DNA of 64,000 nt from Branchiostoma floridae (GCF_000003815.2 NC_049980.1:32699212-32763211), one strand, 5' to 3'. Counted from the stretch's first letter, positions 34,094 through 46,960 are shown. Program-made: numbers and translations. Notes: a model not told the origin generated them from the letters alone.

Positions 34094-34427
34094 TGGTATG
34101 TTGATCAGAATGCACAGCAGACGTGTACAATTGATGGGGAAGAATCAGCAGGGTCCTGGGTGTCTGCCCTTCCCAGCCAACTGGTGTAACCTCAATATGA
34201 CAGTAATTGCCCCTGGGGCGTCCAAGTCTTTTTTTTTTTTTCTTCTCTTGCATCAGGTCGCATTCCCCATCCTCATCGGGAAAGTACAGTACCCTGGTTA
34301 CAGTCAAACCTGCCCAAGAAGACCACCCAGGGGACCCATGTAGTCTGGTCTTTATGGACAGGTGGTCCCTATTGATAGGATTGATTATTGTATTGTTTTC
34401 ATTTTTTGTGTGTATTTTGTGTTTAAA

Positions 34428-34754
34428 GGGCTCGAAATACCACCTGTATTTGCAGTTTAGTGCAGGTAAAATTGGAGCTGTGCAGGTATTTCTGGTGTCC
34501 ACCTGCACCTAACCTGCACTGGTTCATGTACTGGGTTTTCATACATAAATGTCCTATGATGTAGGTGTATATGGATTATTTGCTGCATTGACTGTTACCA
34601 CCTATAAACTATTTTTAAAGATTCCAATGGTTCCTAAACAATTTTGGTATGATCTAAACTTTCTAAATTCTGAGTGGTGCAGGTAAAATTTTTCTGGTGC
34701 AGGTAATTTTCAATGTTACCTGCGCCAGTGCAGAAATAAGTATTTCAAGCCCTA
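34428..34754. mobile_element. CAGGGCTCGAAAT TIR element, copy 3
   Basis: It runs from GGGCTCGAAATACCACCTG to AGTATTTCAAGCCCT, full length, with the typical GTTACCTGCGCCAGTGCAG near the right end. Confidence 0.85.
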
Positions 34755-35307
34755 GGTGGTTTATTTTTGTAACTTATGTAATATATAATATATGCAGGGC
34801 AATAGAATAGCAAAAGCCCATCCTTTGAACCTTGCTATTCTTATGTGAGAAATGTATTAATTACTATTATATTCTGAAGGAAACGACGCTTACCTAAGCA
34901 CTTGAATGAAGTGTCGGCAGAAGTATGTTTATTTTTGGGATGTCAAAAAGCTGTCTGACAATGAAAAAAGCATCTAGACATTATCTTGTAATGCCTGTAT
35001 TATATGATATATACAGGACAATAGAATGGGAGAAGCTTATCCTTTGAACCTTGCTATTTTTATGTGAGAAATGTATTATATTCTGAAGGAAACAACGCTT
35101 ACCTAAGCACTTGAATCAAGTGTACAGCTAAAGTATGTTTATTTTAGGCCTGTCAAAAAGCTGTCTAACAATGAAAATAACATCTAGACAATGTAGCTCC
35201 AGCCAGGGTTTGAAAGAGCTGTAACATCGTTCTAGCCTGGGTAACATCCTATGTCACTGGCTCAATCTTTTTGCTTGCTAATTGTGGATAGCAAGGGAAA
35301 ATATTGA

Positions 35308-35608
35308 GGTTTCTGTGGAGGATGGTGCCCAGGTTTCTGTGGAGGATGGTACCCAGGTTTCTGTGGAGGATGGTACCCAGGTTTCTGTGGAGGATGGTAC
35401 CCAGGTTTCTGTGGAGGATGGTACCCAGGTTTCTGTGGAGGATGGTACCCAGGTTTCTGTGGAGGATGGTGCCCAGGTTTCTGTGGAGGATGGTACCCAG
35501 GTTTCTGTGGAGGATGGTACCCAGGTTTCTGTGGAGGATGGTGCCCAGGTTTCTGTGGAGGATGGTACCCAGGTTTCTGTGGAGGATGGTACCCAGGTTT
35601 CTGTGGAG
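35308..35608. repeat. 24-bp minisatellite, 12.5 copies
   Basis: The unit GGTTTCTGTGGAGGATGG plus TACCCA or TGCCCA is repeated 12.5 times with almost no other variation. Because 24 is a multiple of three, all frames stay open and give eight-residue repeats (SVEDGTQV on plus, PPQKPGYH on minus). There is no gene context, start or splice support, so I do not call a protein. Confidence 0.97.
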
Positions 35609-35925
35609 GGTTGGACAAGTCCACTAGTCCGATTGTACTGGGTACTTGCCTAATCGGGCAAGTAAGATTTTACCATGAGCGAGATTTACTTGATATTATG
35701 ACTTGATGTTACTTGTCACAGTCAAGGCATCAGGCATTGGTCAACACAGTAAAATAGAGTCAATGATATTTAAAAAAAAAAAAGAATTCCATTGATTGCC
35801 GGAAGTGAAAATACATAGAAAAATGTCGTTTAGATTTCGGGCATGCAAAAAGTTGGTCTGGGCAAGTAAATTTTTACGTACTTGCACGATAGGACAAGTG
35901 TATTTTTGTCCAACCCAGGACCCTG
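35608..35925. mobile_element. GGTTGGACAAGT-family element, copy 3
   Basis: It runs from GGGTTGGACAAGTCCACT to TTTGTCCAACCC. It starts exactly where the 24-bp minisatellite stops, with GTGGAGGG shared at the junction. Confidence 0.82.
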
Positions 35926-35999
35926 ATAAAATATAGATATTACTGTATTGAGATCAGGTATCATGGCTAGCCCTGCCAGAGCCTAACCTCTGCTTGGAG

Positions 36000-36014
36000 A
36001 GAGAGAGAGAGAGT
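36000..36014. repeat. GA microsatellite
   Basis: A short GAGAGA run. The sequence 36.02-36.70 kb that follows is unique and non-coding, with no further feature seen. Confidence 0.9.
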
Positions 36015-36707
36015 GTGGCTGTTGATTCTCCATGGTTTAGTCGGTTTTGATGGTGACATTGGCGTAGCGCGGCGAGTCACTCACCATTTAATCACACTAC
36101 TGCGGGGTCAATGCAGAGTTGGGAAGTGTTAAGCAGAGGATTTGTGTAGCAGCCAGAATGGCTTGGATATTATTACCATCACCGCTGCCCAGCCACTGTC
36201 ATGCATTACAAGGAAGCCATCACTCATATGCCAGCCATGCAAAGTGCTGTATTAGACCTCTCGGATGATACAAGATGCCATTAATGCCCCTTGACATTAT
36301 GACAGTTATTGGTGCAGAAATTTAAACAATCTACAATCAGGAGCAGCCCTGGGTGACCTAAAATAGTTTATCTCAGACAAGTTGCCGCACTTGCCCCATC
36401 CATTCGGAACCTGTTTGCTTGGGTGCAGCGCTGAGTGTAGGGTCGGATGTACGGGGGCCATTAGCATGACTTTTATGTGCGGGATGATATGTGGGGGAGG
36501 TGGCCCCAACTTTTCAAGTATGAGCTTCTATCTGCCAGGACCAATTTGGTGGATCCCGGATTATGCTATCTGCTCGTGAAGGGCGGTCTGTGTGGACGAT
36601 GTCATGCAGGCTGTGGTTTGTCTTCCTGCTTGTCTGGTTGTAATTTTAGAATCACCTAAGTAAGATGCTGTTCATGACGTCATCATGGCTGGTGATGGAC
36701 ATCCTGG

Positions 36708-38321
36708 AGAGAGAGACAATTCAAATTTTTAGAATACAGTCAAACCTGTACAATTGACCACCTCTACACAAGGACGACAAGAGAGAGAGAGAGAGAGACA
36801 AATTCAAATTTTTAGAATACAGTCAAACCTGTACTAGTGACCACCTGTACACAAGGACTACAAGAGAGAGAGAGAGAGAGAGAGACAATTCAAATTTTTA
36901 GAATACAGTCAAACCTGTACAAGTGACCACCTGTACACAAGGACGACAAGAGAGAGAGAGAGAGACAAATTCAAATTTTTAGAATACAGTCAAACCTGTA
37001 CAAGTGACCACCTGTACACAAGGACTACAAGAGAGAGAGAGAGAGAGAGAGACAATTCAAATTTTAGAATACAGTCAAACCTGTATAATTGACCACCTCT
37101 ACACAAGGACGACAAGAGAGAGAGAGAGAGAGACAAATTCAAATTTTTAGAATACAGTCAAACCTGTACTAGTGACCACCTGTACACAAGGACTACAAGA
37201 GAGAGAGAGAGAGAGAGAGACAATTCAAATTTTTAGAATACAGTCAAACCTGTACAAGTGACTACCTGTACACAAGGACGACAAGAGAGAGAGAGAGAGA
37301 CAAATTCAAATTTTTAGAATACAGTCAAACCTGTACAAGTGACCACCTGTACACAAGGACTACAAGAGAGAGAGAGAGAGAGAGAGACAAATTCAAATTT
37401 TTAGAATACAGTCAAACCTGTACTAGTGACCACCTGTACACAAGGACTACAAGAGAGAGAGAGAGAGAGAGAGAGACAATTCAAATTTTAGAATACAGTC
37501 AAACCTGTACAATTGACCACCTCTACACAAGGACGACAAGAGAGAGAGAGAGAGACAAATTCAAATTTTTAGAATACAGTCAAACCTGTACTAGTGACCA
37601 CCTGTACACAAGGACTACAAGAGAGAGAGAGAGAGAGAGACAATTCAAATTTTTAGAATACAGTCAAACCTGTACAAGTGACTACCTGTACACAAGGACT
37701 ACAAGAGAGAGAGAGAGAGACAAATTCAAATTTTTAGAATACAGTCAAACCTGTACAAGTGACCACCTGTACACAAGGACTACAAGAGAGAGAGAGAGAG
37801 AGAGAGACAAATTCAAATTTTTAGAATACAGTCAAACCTGTACTAGTGACCACCTGTACACAAGGACTACAAGAGAGAGAGAGAGAGAGAGACAAATTCA
37901 AATTTTTAGAATACAGTCAAACCTGTACTAGTGACCACCTGTACACAAGGACTACAAGAGAGAGAGAGAGAGAGAGAGACAATTCAAATTTTTAGAATAC
38001 AGTCAAACCTGTACTAGTGACCACCTCTACACAAGGACTACAAGAGAGATACAAATTCAAATTTTTAGAATACAGTCAAACCTGTACAATTGACCACCTC
38101 TACGCATGGACCATCTGGCCATTAATTTACAGTCAAACTTGTACAAGTGACCACCTTTACACAAAGACCACCTGGCCAATGTGACCACTTTTTGCTGGTC
38201 TCTTTGATGATTTTTCCACTGACACAGGCATTATGAATCCTGTCTATAGTATAGTGACTCCCTGTCCACAAAGATTTTATCGGTCCCCAGGGTGGTCTTC
38301 TAGGGTAGTTTTGACTGCATT
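36708..38321. mobile_element. CAGTCAAAC-family element with a 16-unit expanded end
   Basis: About sixteen units of 82-88 bases each contain a GAGAGAGA run, ACAAATTCAAATTTTTAGA, ATACAGTCAAACCTGTAC and GTGACCACCTGTACACAAGG. At 38.06 kb the array leads into a single ordinary element interior (CACTTTTTGCTGGTCTC) and the opposite end TAGTTTTGACTGC at 38321. The array is therefore an expanded terminus of one element. Units alternate between CAAGGACGAC and CAAGGACTAC variants. Confidence 0.88.
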
Positions 38322-38723
38322 CTGACTACTGTGTGAGATAAACTAACCATATTGTGTAACTACGTTGGTTGAATGAGGTGAAAAATGTCACGTCATTTAC
38401 AACAAGACTGACAATAAAAATGTATTATTGCCATGACGACGATTGAGGGTACAACAATACAGCTCAAATCAGAAATAGACTGTAACTTCCCTGTCGCACT
38501 ATCCCTGGCACAATATACTAGCCCACCTGTAACATAAACCTACAGCCAGCAGAAATGTACTATCCCCGGTACAGCACAATGGTGACCTAAATCTTCCACC
38601 ATTGCATACCAGAGATACATCGGGAACAGATTTAGGGGGGGACTTGCATACCCAGCATACTGTTGTGGAGTACTAGCAATCTTGGAAAAATGCCTGTGCA
38701 ATTCCTAGAATTTCGATCCCTGT

Positions 38724-38890
38724 AATAACAATTCACATACACCTACATCATCTGACATTTACAAAAATGTATATATAAAACCCAGTACATGGACCAGTGC
38801 AGGTTAGGTGCAGGTAGACACCAAAAATACCCGCACAGCTCCAGTTTTACCTGCACTAACCTGCATATGCAGGTGGTATTTGAAGCCCTG
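38724..38890. mobile_element. CAGGGCTCGAAAT TIR element, truncated copy 4
   Basis: This inverted-orientation fragment runs from AATAACAATTCACATACACC through CCCAGTACATGGACCAGTGC to GGTATTTGAAGCCCTG. Its left half is missing and replaced by a few bases resembling the terminus. Confidence 0.75.
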
Positions 38891-39109
38891 GGTTGTGTTG
38901 TTCAGTCACAAGGATTTCATCTCCCACCGTGTGTAAACACAGGACAGGTTGAAAGTCTGTCGGCCTGTGTAAGACTTGCTTGCTGCGCGGACCTCCTGCC
39001 CCGGCTTACCTGTGAAATTCTGCCGTAGGTGATAGAGCACGCCCCAGGTGGCTCCAGCCCTAAACCTCCGGGCTGTGATCCTGTATCGGGCCTGACACGC
39101 TGACCTCAC

Positions 39110-39740
39110 CATCATGTAAAATAAGTCAATTTGTGTCATCATCGGGCCTCAATCGACATTTGAACATGTCAGGGCAATAACGGTCAGATAGGCAGAAGCA
39201 GAAGCGTGGTTAATACATGTAGTTTGCATTTATTCAATTACTACAAAGTCCTTTCAGTTTCAGTTCGTACAAACGAGCTACTAGTTTGTCTCATTTGTAA
39301 AATAGTAGGACATGGACTGGGAGTAAAAAAACATGTAAACTGAAGTATGGTGAATAGGTTTTTCCCATTGAAACAGTACAATTAGTTACTGTGCGAAGCA
39401 CAGGTGTCTTTGGTGCAAACAATCTTGTTCTCCCATTCTTGTAAAACACGTCAATTTGTGTCATCATGGCATTTGAAAATGTGGTAATGGTTAGACAAGT
39501 ATATGCTAAAGCCTGGTCAAACGATAAAAGCAGTGCCATTACTACAAAGTCCCCAATACAAACAGTTAGTTTGTCTGATATGTACAACAGTAAGACATGG
39601 ATTGGAATTGAAAAAGGTGCATTATACTAAGCAGAAGTGTGGTCAGCAGGTCTCTCCATCATCGAAGCAGTAACAGTTATATAATTACTACAAATCACAG
39701 TTGTCCTCTCTACAAGCTACCTATTATGTTTGATTTGTAT
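39110..39740. repeat. degenerate tandem repeat, about 320-bp unit, 2 copies
   Basis: GTCAATTTGTGTCATCAT occurs at about 39126 and 39450, ATTACTACAAAGTCC at 39237 and 39537, and GTTTGTCTSATDTGTA at two matching points. Copies are strongly diverged. Confidence 0.7.
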
Positions 39741-40039
39741 GATCTGTATTGGTAATGGAAACAACTTTTAGAGTCAACATTCTACAAACGTACAAAGACT
39801 AGTACATATATGGTTGATGTTGCCAAGGAAGAATCATGCAAATCCAATATTTATGCCTGTTTCAAACAAGCTTGTACCATGTGTGCTTTGGCATCTGCTT
39901 TAATAAAGTGGAAACTTTTAATATGCTTTGTCTACCCTTTTGACCTCGCGGGCCTCGGCTCCAACCTTGCCCATTCCCAGAAACAATTTTCAGTGGCAAG
40001 CTAACAAAGCTAGCAGGTTGCAGGGAGGGGATTGTCTGT

Positions 40040-42960
40040 GCAAGTTAAATGCCTGACTGATCTTGCACCTGTCACACACACACAGTCCGTGCACTTGTGC
40101 CGGGACCCTACATGCCACAACGCTCAATTACTGGCAGCCAAAAAAATACTAAAACGTCCAGAATCATTAGTGGCAGTCCTGTAGTGAGCAGGCTGCCGGA
40201 GGAGGTCATTATGTGAGCCGTGCGGGGGGACTCTGTCCAGGCATATTCTGAAACCGGACGCCTTTGTCTCCCCATCCGTAGGGATGGGCCTGCTGTGTCG
40301 GGGCATAATGCATGTGGAGCGCGGGGCTGGATGAAATATGATGTCCGCTCCAAGGGGCATTTTAAGATTAATGGGTACTTGACACATCTCTGACATTGGC
40401 TGGCCAAATGTGTCCCCGTGCAGCAGCTTCATCACAGGAGGTGCCCCGGTGTAATGATGGCTTTATGATGTTTGGGGGCCTTCATCATCTATTGCTTGTG
40501 TAAATGAGCGCCAGGGTCGTGTCAGATGTGTGGTCATAGGAATATTGCGGGGCAAGCGGAAATTGAGGCAGACTGTCTAGGGGTTAACTTGTGCGCAGAG
40601 AGAATAGGACACTATATCAAAATGTCCATGTAGCGTTATGGCATGATATAGCCATCTCGGCCGTGATGTATTCCGACTTTATGGGACGGGGGTAGCGAAC
40701 TTTGGGTAATTTGCGTCTCGGTCATTCCGTTCAAGTTGCGCTCATGCTGCCTGCGTCCACTTAATGTCAGTGGACCATTTCTTTATGGTCAGTCATTTTC
40801 AGCCACACGCTTCCAGGTGGGATATATTGGGCAAAGCAGTCCAACTGAATGAAATGCCAAAAAAATAAGTCTTCAAAAAAAAGGGAAGCATATGACCTTT
40901 TCTATTGCCAGTCCCCCTGCTCTTCATGATACAGGTTTTTTTATGTGTGGTGGTTTAACCCCTGAGACTCCTCCGTGCATGGTACCCAAAGGTTTTAAAA
41001 TGTCCCTTCTAAAGGACAACGCGTAACTAGAACACTGGGCTGGGGCTTGAACCCCAGACCTCCGGATTATCAGAATCTAATCTTTATCTATAATATATGG
41101 TAGTCAGGGCCATACACCAAGCAGGCAGGGACATTGAAACACAAAGACACGCAAAGGAAAAACTCCGGGCCAGTGGTCATTTTGACAACATTGTCTTCGT
41201 GTTCACTTCCTGCAGACAGGGCGCCTCTTGTCTTCCTTGGTGCTTCGGCGATTCTTAGCAGAGCTCAGTAAATCCGTGAGGCGTTTTTGAGCCGCTAGTG
41301 CAGGACAGTTACATGCAGGGGTCAAATACCCTGCTCGGTCCACACTCTGGAAAGAAAAGTTTGCGAGAAGGGCGAACCTCTGGCCCATTAGAATGTGGAG
41401 GGTGATTTGTCGATGATGAGAAGTTGTGGCAGGCCACTCCTTGGGTCAAGTTTGGGGGTGGCTATTCCCCGGTTTAATTGCTTAGCGAAGGTGACCATGT
41501 CTGATGCCCGTCGCCATGCATTATTGATAGGGGTGCCCTGAATGTTAATTCTTGGGGAAGCTGGGCTACCTGTCCATGCATGAAATGTTCAGGCAAATGA
41601 AAGTGAAATCATCTGTCACTGGTGGCTCCGCGGGGAGCGCGGCGCAACAGAAACTGCCCCTCATTACCGGCCATCGAAGTTTTATGAAGCCGGCAGCCCT
41701 GATTGGATGATCATTTCTTCATGATGGAATTATCACTTGTTAATGCCTCGCTACTTTATTGTAGGTACGCGGCAGACTGACTGCTGACTTTTTTTTAAAA
41801 AAGTGGATTAGGAGCCCTCTTTAGCAGGCAGGCGGGCAAGCGTCCTCCCCTGGAGTTTTTGTCTGGAGAAGGGATCGATATGCTGAGATCGGAGGTATCT
41901 TGTTTGGAAATCTTTTCGTGGTGCTCTTATGTCCACTTCCTGTAGTGCCTGGCGGTCAGAGAGGGCGGCATCACATGCTTGGGCACCGTTTGATAATTGC
42001 TGATTTACTTTCATTGTTTTTTGAAACCCTACAAAGTGAACATCGTTGTGATTGATATGAAGTTGTCAGGTACTGACAGCTTGCTCCCTATCTCTCAAAA
42101 GTCTTTTTTCTTCGTGTTGAAAATTTCGACTGACCGAAGAGGTAGGGAATATTGGGTTATACGAACAACTCGCCACGTTCCAAAATAATGGACATGAACA
42201 CAATTTAGGGACTTAAGCATCCTGCCGTGTGCTCGTATGTGATTTGGGCACAGACATTGTGGGTTTAGTCCAAGCTGCCATTACGGCGTGCCTTCGTTTG
42301 CCGCCGAGACAGTTTCGTTGGGCAGTAATGTGGCGGACACGCCGTGTCCAGTCCGAGGCGACTGCCGGGCCACGGTGGACTTACTCCGGCCGGGTTAGAT
42401 GTGCACTCGGGTGGCCGGCCAGGCAGATCGTGCCTAATAAGATTAAACCACAGCGCGGCGTGTGCACCCAAAGATAATAATAATGTGTGGACCCATTTCG
42501 TCGCATCTTAGGAAAGAGGATAATGCATTATGGATTATTCCCCTTGGCCTTCGATTCATTCCGTGGCCCGAATGCAATTACGAAGGGGAGTGGACAAACA
42601 AGGTAGCCCTGCCCTTGATCAGTACGCGAGGGGGGAGAAAACTCCCGCGCCATCAATAGTCCCTTTGCCGAAGCTAACGAAAGCTTGGGCTGGCCGGAGA
42701 TCATTAGTGGCCACTTGTTTTTCCGTGGGTGCACCTGACCAGCCGGGCTTACGGAGCTGACCAGATCAGCCGTCCGTGGGGAATGGAAATGCCAATGCAT
42801 GAAAGGTCATGACATGGCAACTTAATGTCACTCCCGTATGCGGTCGGACTGAAATGCGGGTCCTTCAGCCAAGGAGAATTTTTCCGTCCGTCCGTCGCGA
42901 GTAACGATGTTGCGCGCGATGCACTCGTTTAGAAAGAGAAGCAGCATTCGTTCTGAATTT
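40040..42960. promoter_or_regulatory. 3-kb unique intergenic block, possible enhancers
   Basis: This is high-complexity sequence interrupted only by a tRNA-like SINE fragment near 40960-41100. At 42521-42530 is the perfect palindrome TAATGCATTA, followed at 42532 by GGATTA, an Otx/bicoid-type site. Several short open frames occur but none has a recognisable product. Regulatory function is inferred from lack of decay, motif content and location between a developmental transcription factor and its neighbour. Confidence 0.33.
40960..41100 (-). mobile_element. SINE or tRNA-like fragment
   Basis: On the minus strand GGTCTGGGGTTCAAGCCCCA carries a good B-box (GGTTCAAGCCC) preceded by ATAATCCGGAG, as in a tRNA T-arm. 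No matching A-box or acceptor stem is visible. The adjacent GGGTACCATGCACGGAGG part may be the SINE body. Confidence 0.5.
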
Positions 42961-43689
42961 TTTCTGAAAAGCCAGGATGTTGAGAATGACGCCTGGCTAT
43001 TTCATACGTTGGTCGCGATTAGGACGTGTCGAGATAGACAATTTGTTGACGTGTTATTCGAAATTTTAACTGCAAATCTTTAAATGTTTGCAATGGTTTT
43101 ATTTCTGTGATTTTTACTCCTGCAGAACGAATATGATTGTGCTTTTGTATTATGGTATTGTTTTAACAAAATGCAAACTTAAAACACAGCAGAAACTTCC
43201 TTTCCACTCCTATCACAAAATTAGAACTTAGATCCCGACGAAAATAAATGAATTTACTGAATTTCAAAACTTGCGATGCAACTTTTTTATTTCGGTACAA
43301 AATTGTTCACTGCTATGCTGTTTGTTAGTATTACAAAGCATGTTTCATTAAGGAGTACCTAAAATTGTCATACCCAAATATCAGCATATTGCCCCAACTT
43401 GCCAACCCGTAAAGCAGATCATAGCACTATGAAAATAAAAGAAGCAAATTCTAGTTCCCAAGCACAAAGATCACACAAGAGTGTTTGACATCATGTTTGC
43501 CATGGACCTTACAGCATCAGATTGAAGTTTTCAGTCCCTCCATCTGTTTCCTTTGTAACTTTTGAGGTTGTGGCATAGGGCATCAAAGTATATTTACCTA
43601 CGTACATTTTTTTCTTTTCAAATTAAAAAAAATGGACTCTTCCACTCTGTGTGTGCCAGTTGTTGACTTTTTATCACTTTCAGTATGAT

Positions 43690-43790
43690 TTTTAAAAACT
43701 AACAACAACCACACATAAAAACTAACAACAACCACACATAAAAACTAACAACAACCACACATAAAAGCTAACAACAACCACACATGAAAA
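43690..43790. repeat. 23-bp tandem repeat, 4 copies
   Basis: AACTAACAACAACCACACAT is repeated four times with AAA spacers. The surrounding 42.96-44.3 kb shows no other feature. Confidence 0.93.
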
Positions 43791-44309
43791 CCAAGCAATG
43801 CTATTCATATGGCCCAAAGAGTCCCAAGGAGTGAATACTGTATATTCTCCGGAGAGCTAAAAGTGTGAAATGTCTCCATCTTTCAGTAGGTCTGATAGGG
43901 GACATGTCTAGTGTTAGCTGAGAAGGAAATCCTGAGGTCCCCTTCATATAAACACCAATCACCTTGATCCCTTGTTTGTAAACACTTGGTCAGAATTAAT
44001 GGGGACTTCCACAGTGTGACTAGAGGCAATTAGCGGGTCCACTGGAAGACATTAGGGAAGAAAGGTGCCTCTGAGATGGGCTTGATTGGCAGGTGGTTGG
44101 CAGGGGTTCTGTGGACACTGGGCAGCTTCTGGTCAGTAGCCGGCCAAATGGACATTCAGACAAAGTGCTCTCAGTACAGCTCTAAGTATACTCATACAGC
44201 TTTCGAATTTAGCTGAAGGCCTGTTGACTACCTTTAGTCTCATGGTGCGCCAGAAGCCAACAATACCAAATATTCAGGGTCTACATGTGACATTGGCAGG
44301 TCTGGAGGA

Positions 44310-45420
44310 AGGTCTCCTATGTGATGAAACAGTAGCAATTGGTGTCACATTTTGCTACAGTCAAGTGGCATGTCACCTTGTTGCTACATCTGTCGGAAGG
44401 TGAAGACACTATTTGTTGTTGCTGATCAATGATATTTCGATGGCAAGATACAGCACACCAGATCTTGGGCAGGTACATGATGTAGGCTAGATCAATCATT
44501 CCTTCTTGTAATGTCTGGAGAAACAGTAGACATGTTGTCACATGTTGTTATAATCAAGTCATATGTCACCTGTCTTCCCTTAAAGAGATTTGATAGTTCT
44601 TCTGTCAGAAGACGAAGAAACTGACGGTATTTTGGTAGGGATGTAGGCTAGAATGATTCCTCCTTGTCTCATTCGACAGTCATGAAGTGACGAACATTTG
44701 ACGTTGACAGAGAAATATTTTCAGCGATGAAATTGTAGCTAGTGTTGCAACCTGTCTGGGATGCAGCAGACTGGATTGATTTCTTTTTGTGATATCTCCA
44801 GAAACCTGTTGCATGGAAAAACAGTAGTGCCATTTTGTAACAGTCAAGTGTTGGATTGTCACCTGTTAGGACAGATGCTTCTACCTCAAGAGGAATGAAC
44901 TATCTGGTATTTTGAGGGCAAGATGCAAGAAACCATCTCTAAGGGATGTGCCCCTAGACCAGACTGATTCCTTCATGCAGTATCTCTAGAAATCTGTTGC
45001 AGTGATGAAACAAGACTTAGATAGTGTCGCATTTTGTTACTGTCAAGGAGTTATCTATCTATCACCTGTTAGATCAGATTTGCTCCTCCTACTCTCAGAC
45101 GAAGTAGCTATTTGTTGCCGACTATATGAACTAGCACTGGATTTGGGCGGAATTGAATGCTTCTTGTAGTATCTCTATAGAAACGGTGAGAAATTGTAGT
45201 CGAATTTTGAGATATTATAGTCAAATTTTGTCTTAGTGAAGCAGTCTGTCAGCTAGTAGAACAGATGCTCCTCTTTCTGTCATAAGGACTAAGAAAAACT
45301 ATCTGTTGCTGACAGTATTTTGACAGCAAGATACAAGAGATCCGTGAATATATAGTCTGCATTGATTTCTTCTCTTGAGACGTCTGTAAGAACCTGTTGC
45401 TCTGGGAAGATGTGGAAACT
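44310..45420. repeat. ancient degenerate tandem repeat, 130-200 bp units
   Basis: Recurrent words in the same order (GTCAAGTG, GTCACCTGTTAG, ACAGATGCTCC, GCAAGATACA, GATTCCTTCTTG, ATCTCTAGAAA) recur at about 44.36, 44.55, 44.84, 45.04 and 45.24 kb. The copies are highly diverged in sequence and length, so the array is old. Confidence 0.65.
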
Positions 45421-45429
45421 TTTCGCGGA

Positions 45430-46960
45430 GGGTTCGACGGACAGCTTTATCGTCGTGTTGAGTGGCGGTTTGTTATTCATGGTGCGACCCACAATCAGGC
45501 CGGGGCTGGCCAGGGGATGGTAATGTGCTGACCCCCGGACCTCGGAGCCGTGGCAGGTGGATAGCCAGGGAGATAAGGCCCCGCATATTTCTGCCCGTCC
45601 GTATGACCACCGGCAACATTTCCCATATGTATCGTTACAATTTAGCCAATATCAACTACTGCCGCCGCGGAATGGCCGACAGCAAGAGAGCGGTAGCCGC
45701 GGAAAGATGACAAATTAGAATCGCATCGCTAACCAAGAGAAGGGAGGGAGAGTTGAGTTAGTTACCCGGCATTCCGTACTGTCCACCCAGCATAGCAGAA
45801 GCCTCCACAAAGCACTGAGGTGGCAAATCCCCCACAAGACATCAGCATTGCCAAAGTCTCCGTGGGGTGTGTCAGGTGATGGCTTAGGCCAACCGGAATA
45901 TTAGAACTGTGGATGAGAGACTGTGGTTTGCTATTGAAATTAGCAATGTGATCCGTTTGATGTGGTCTCCACACCACAAGTGAATAGCCCTTCCCCTAAG
46001 GTTACATTATGCAGCTCAATCACAGAGACCCGGGGCGCATTAACTATTCCCAGCCAGCTCCTATGTCTCCGTAGGACGTCGGAGAACAATCGGCACATTT
46101 TGATGCGCATGAAATATTCAAAATATTCCCCCAATATAAAAGCCCCTGTCTAAGGTATCACAAAGTTTACATGATCTCCGGACCGTTGAGTGGCACATGC
46201 TACAGCCGCCCCGTGTGGAGGAAAGATGTCCCTCCTCGCCGAGCCGGGCACTTTTGGCACTTTTGGAAAGTTCCCAGCGACCAAGGTAATGAAGATAATT
46301 GTGCTTCTATGAGGGATGAAGGAATGCTTGTTGTGTGTGTCAATGTGTCTGTCACTATTACATGATGTCAGCAATACTAGCATTGTCGTGTGACGGCGTT
46401 GTTATCTAGAGTAGGAATCAGCGTAGCGTCTGTGTTTTCCCGCCGTAGATTAACGGCTTTTACAGGTACAAGATTTATTTCGTGGTAGGCGGGGAATTTG
46501 GCTTCCCACATAATTAGTGTAAATAGTTATGGCAGAGATTTCATTGTGAGGAGCCCATCGTTCTCTCGTTTGTCCGTCTTTTTAACGCGCGATAACGTGG
46601 TGCAAATTCCTCCTAAAGTGTGTACAAAGCGGTTTAGTCGAGTTATATGGGTTTTCTTTGTGCTAGTATCAACTGCTCTGATTTTGGCGCTTAATAGGAA
46701 TCCGTATAATGACCACAGCAATCAAGGCCTCATTACGCTGATGTGATAGCGCGGCTTGGCTACAGCCCCGTGCTATTTGGGTCGCTCGGAGTGGCCGGCC
46801 ACCGCACACTCTCTAACTGACCACTGGATGCTATCTCTTTATTTTACTGAACAATTTGTGCTCCTTGTTGGCTGAGCAGGCGGTCGAGTGTTCTTTTGAC
46901 CTTGCGTTGGTCAGGGTGGAAATCGCGGGCTCATCAAACATCAAAGGCCACATCCATTTT
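45430..46960. promoter_or_regulatory. 1.5-kb unique intergenic block, possible enhancers
   Basis: This is unique CpG-retaining sequence with sharp borders against degenerate tandem repeats on both sides (44.3-45.4 kb and 47.0-47.7 kb). It contains a GATA site (AGATAAGG, 45571) and an octamer-like ATGCGCATGAAAT near 46101. No coding frame of note. Confidence 0.3.

Noticed and set aside
35262-35653. Repetitive proteins (SVEDGTQV on plus, PPQKPGYH on minus) of about 120 residues
   Set aside because: A 24-bp minisatellite is open in every frame by construction. No flanking coding sequence, start or splice sites support translation.
41203-41388. 61-codon minus frame rich in Lys/Arg (AAQKRLTDLLSSAKNRRSTK)
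   Set aside because: Looks superficially coding, but is isolated, has no matching neighbour exon or family, and lies in a unique block. Kept only as a note.
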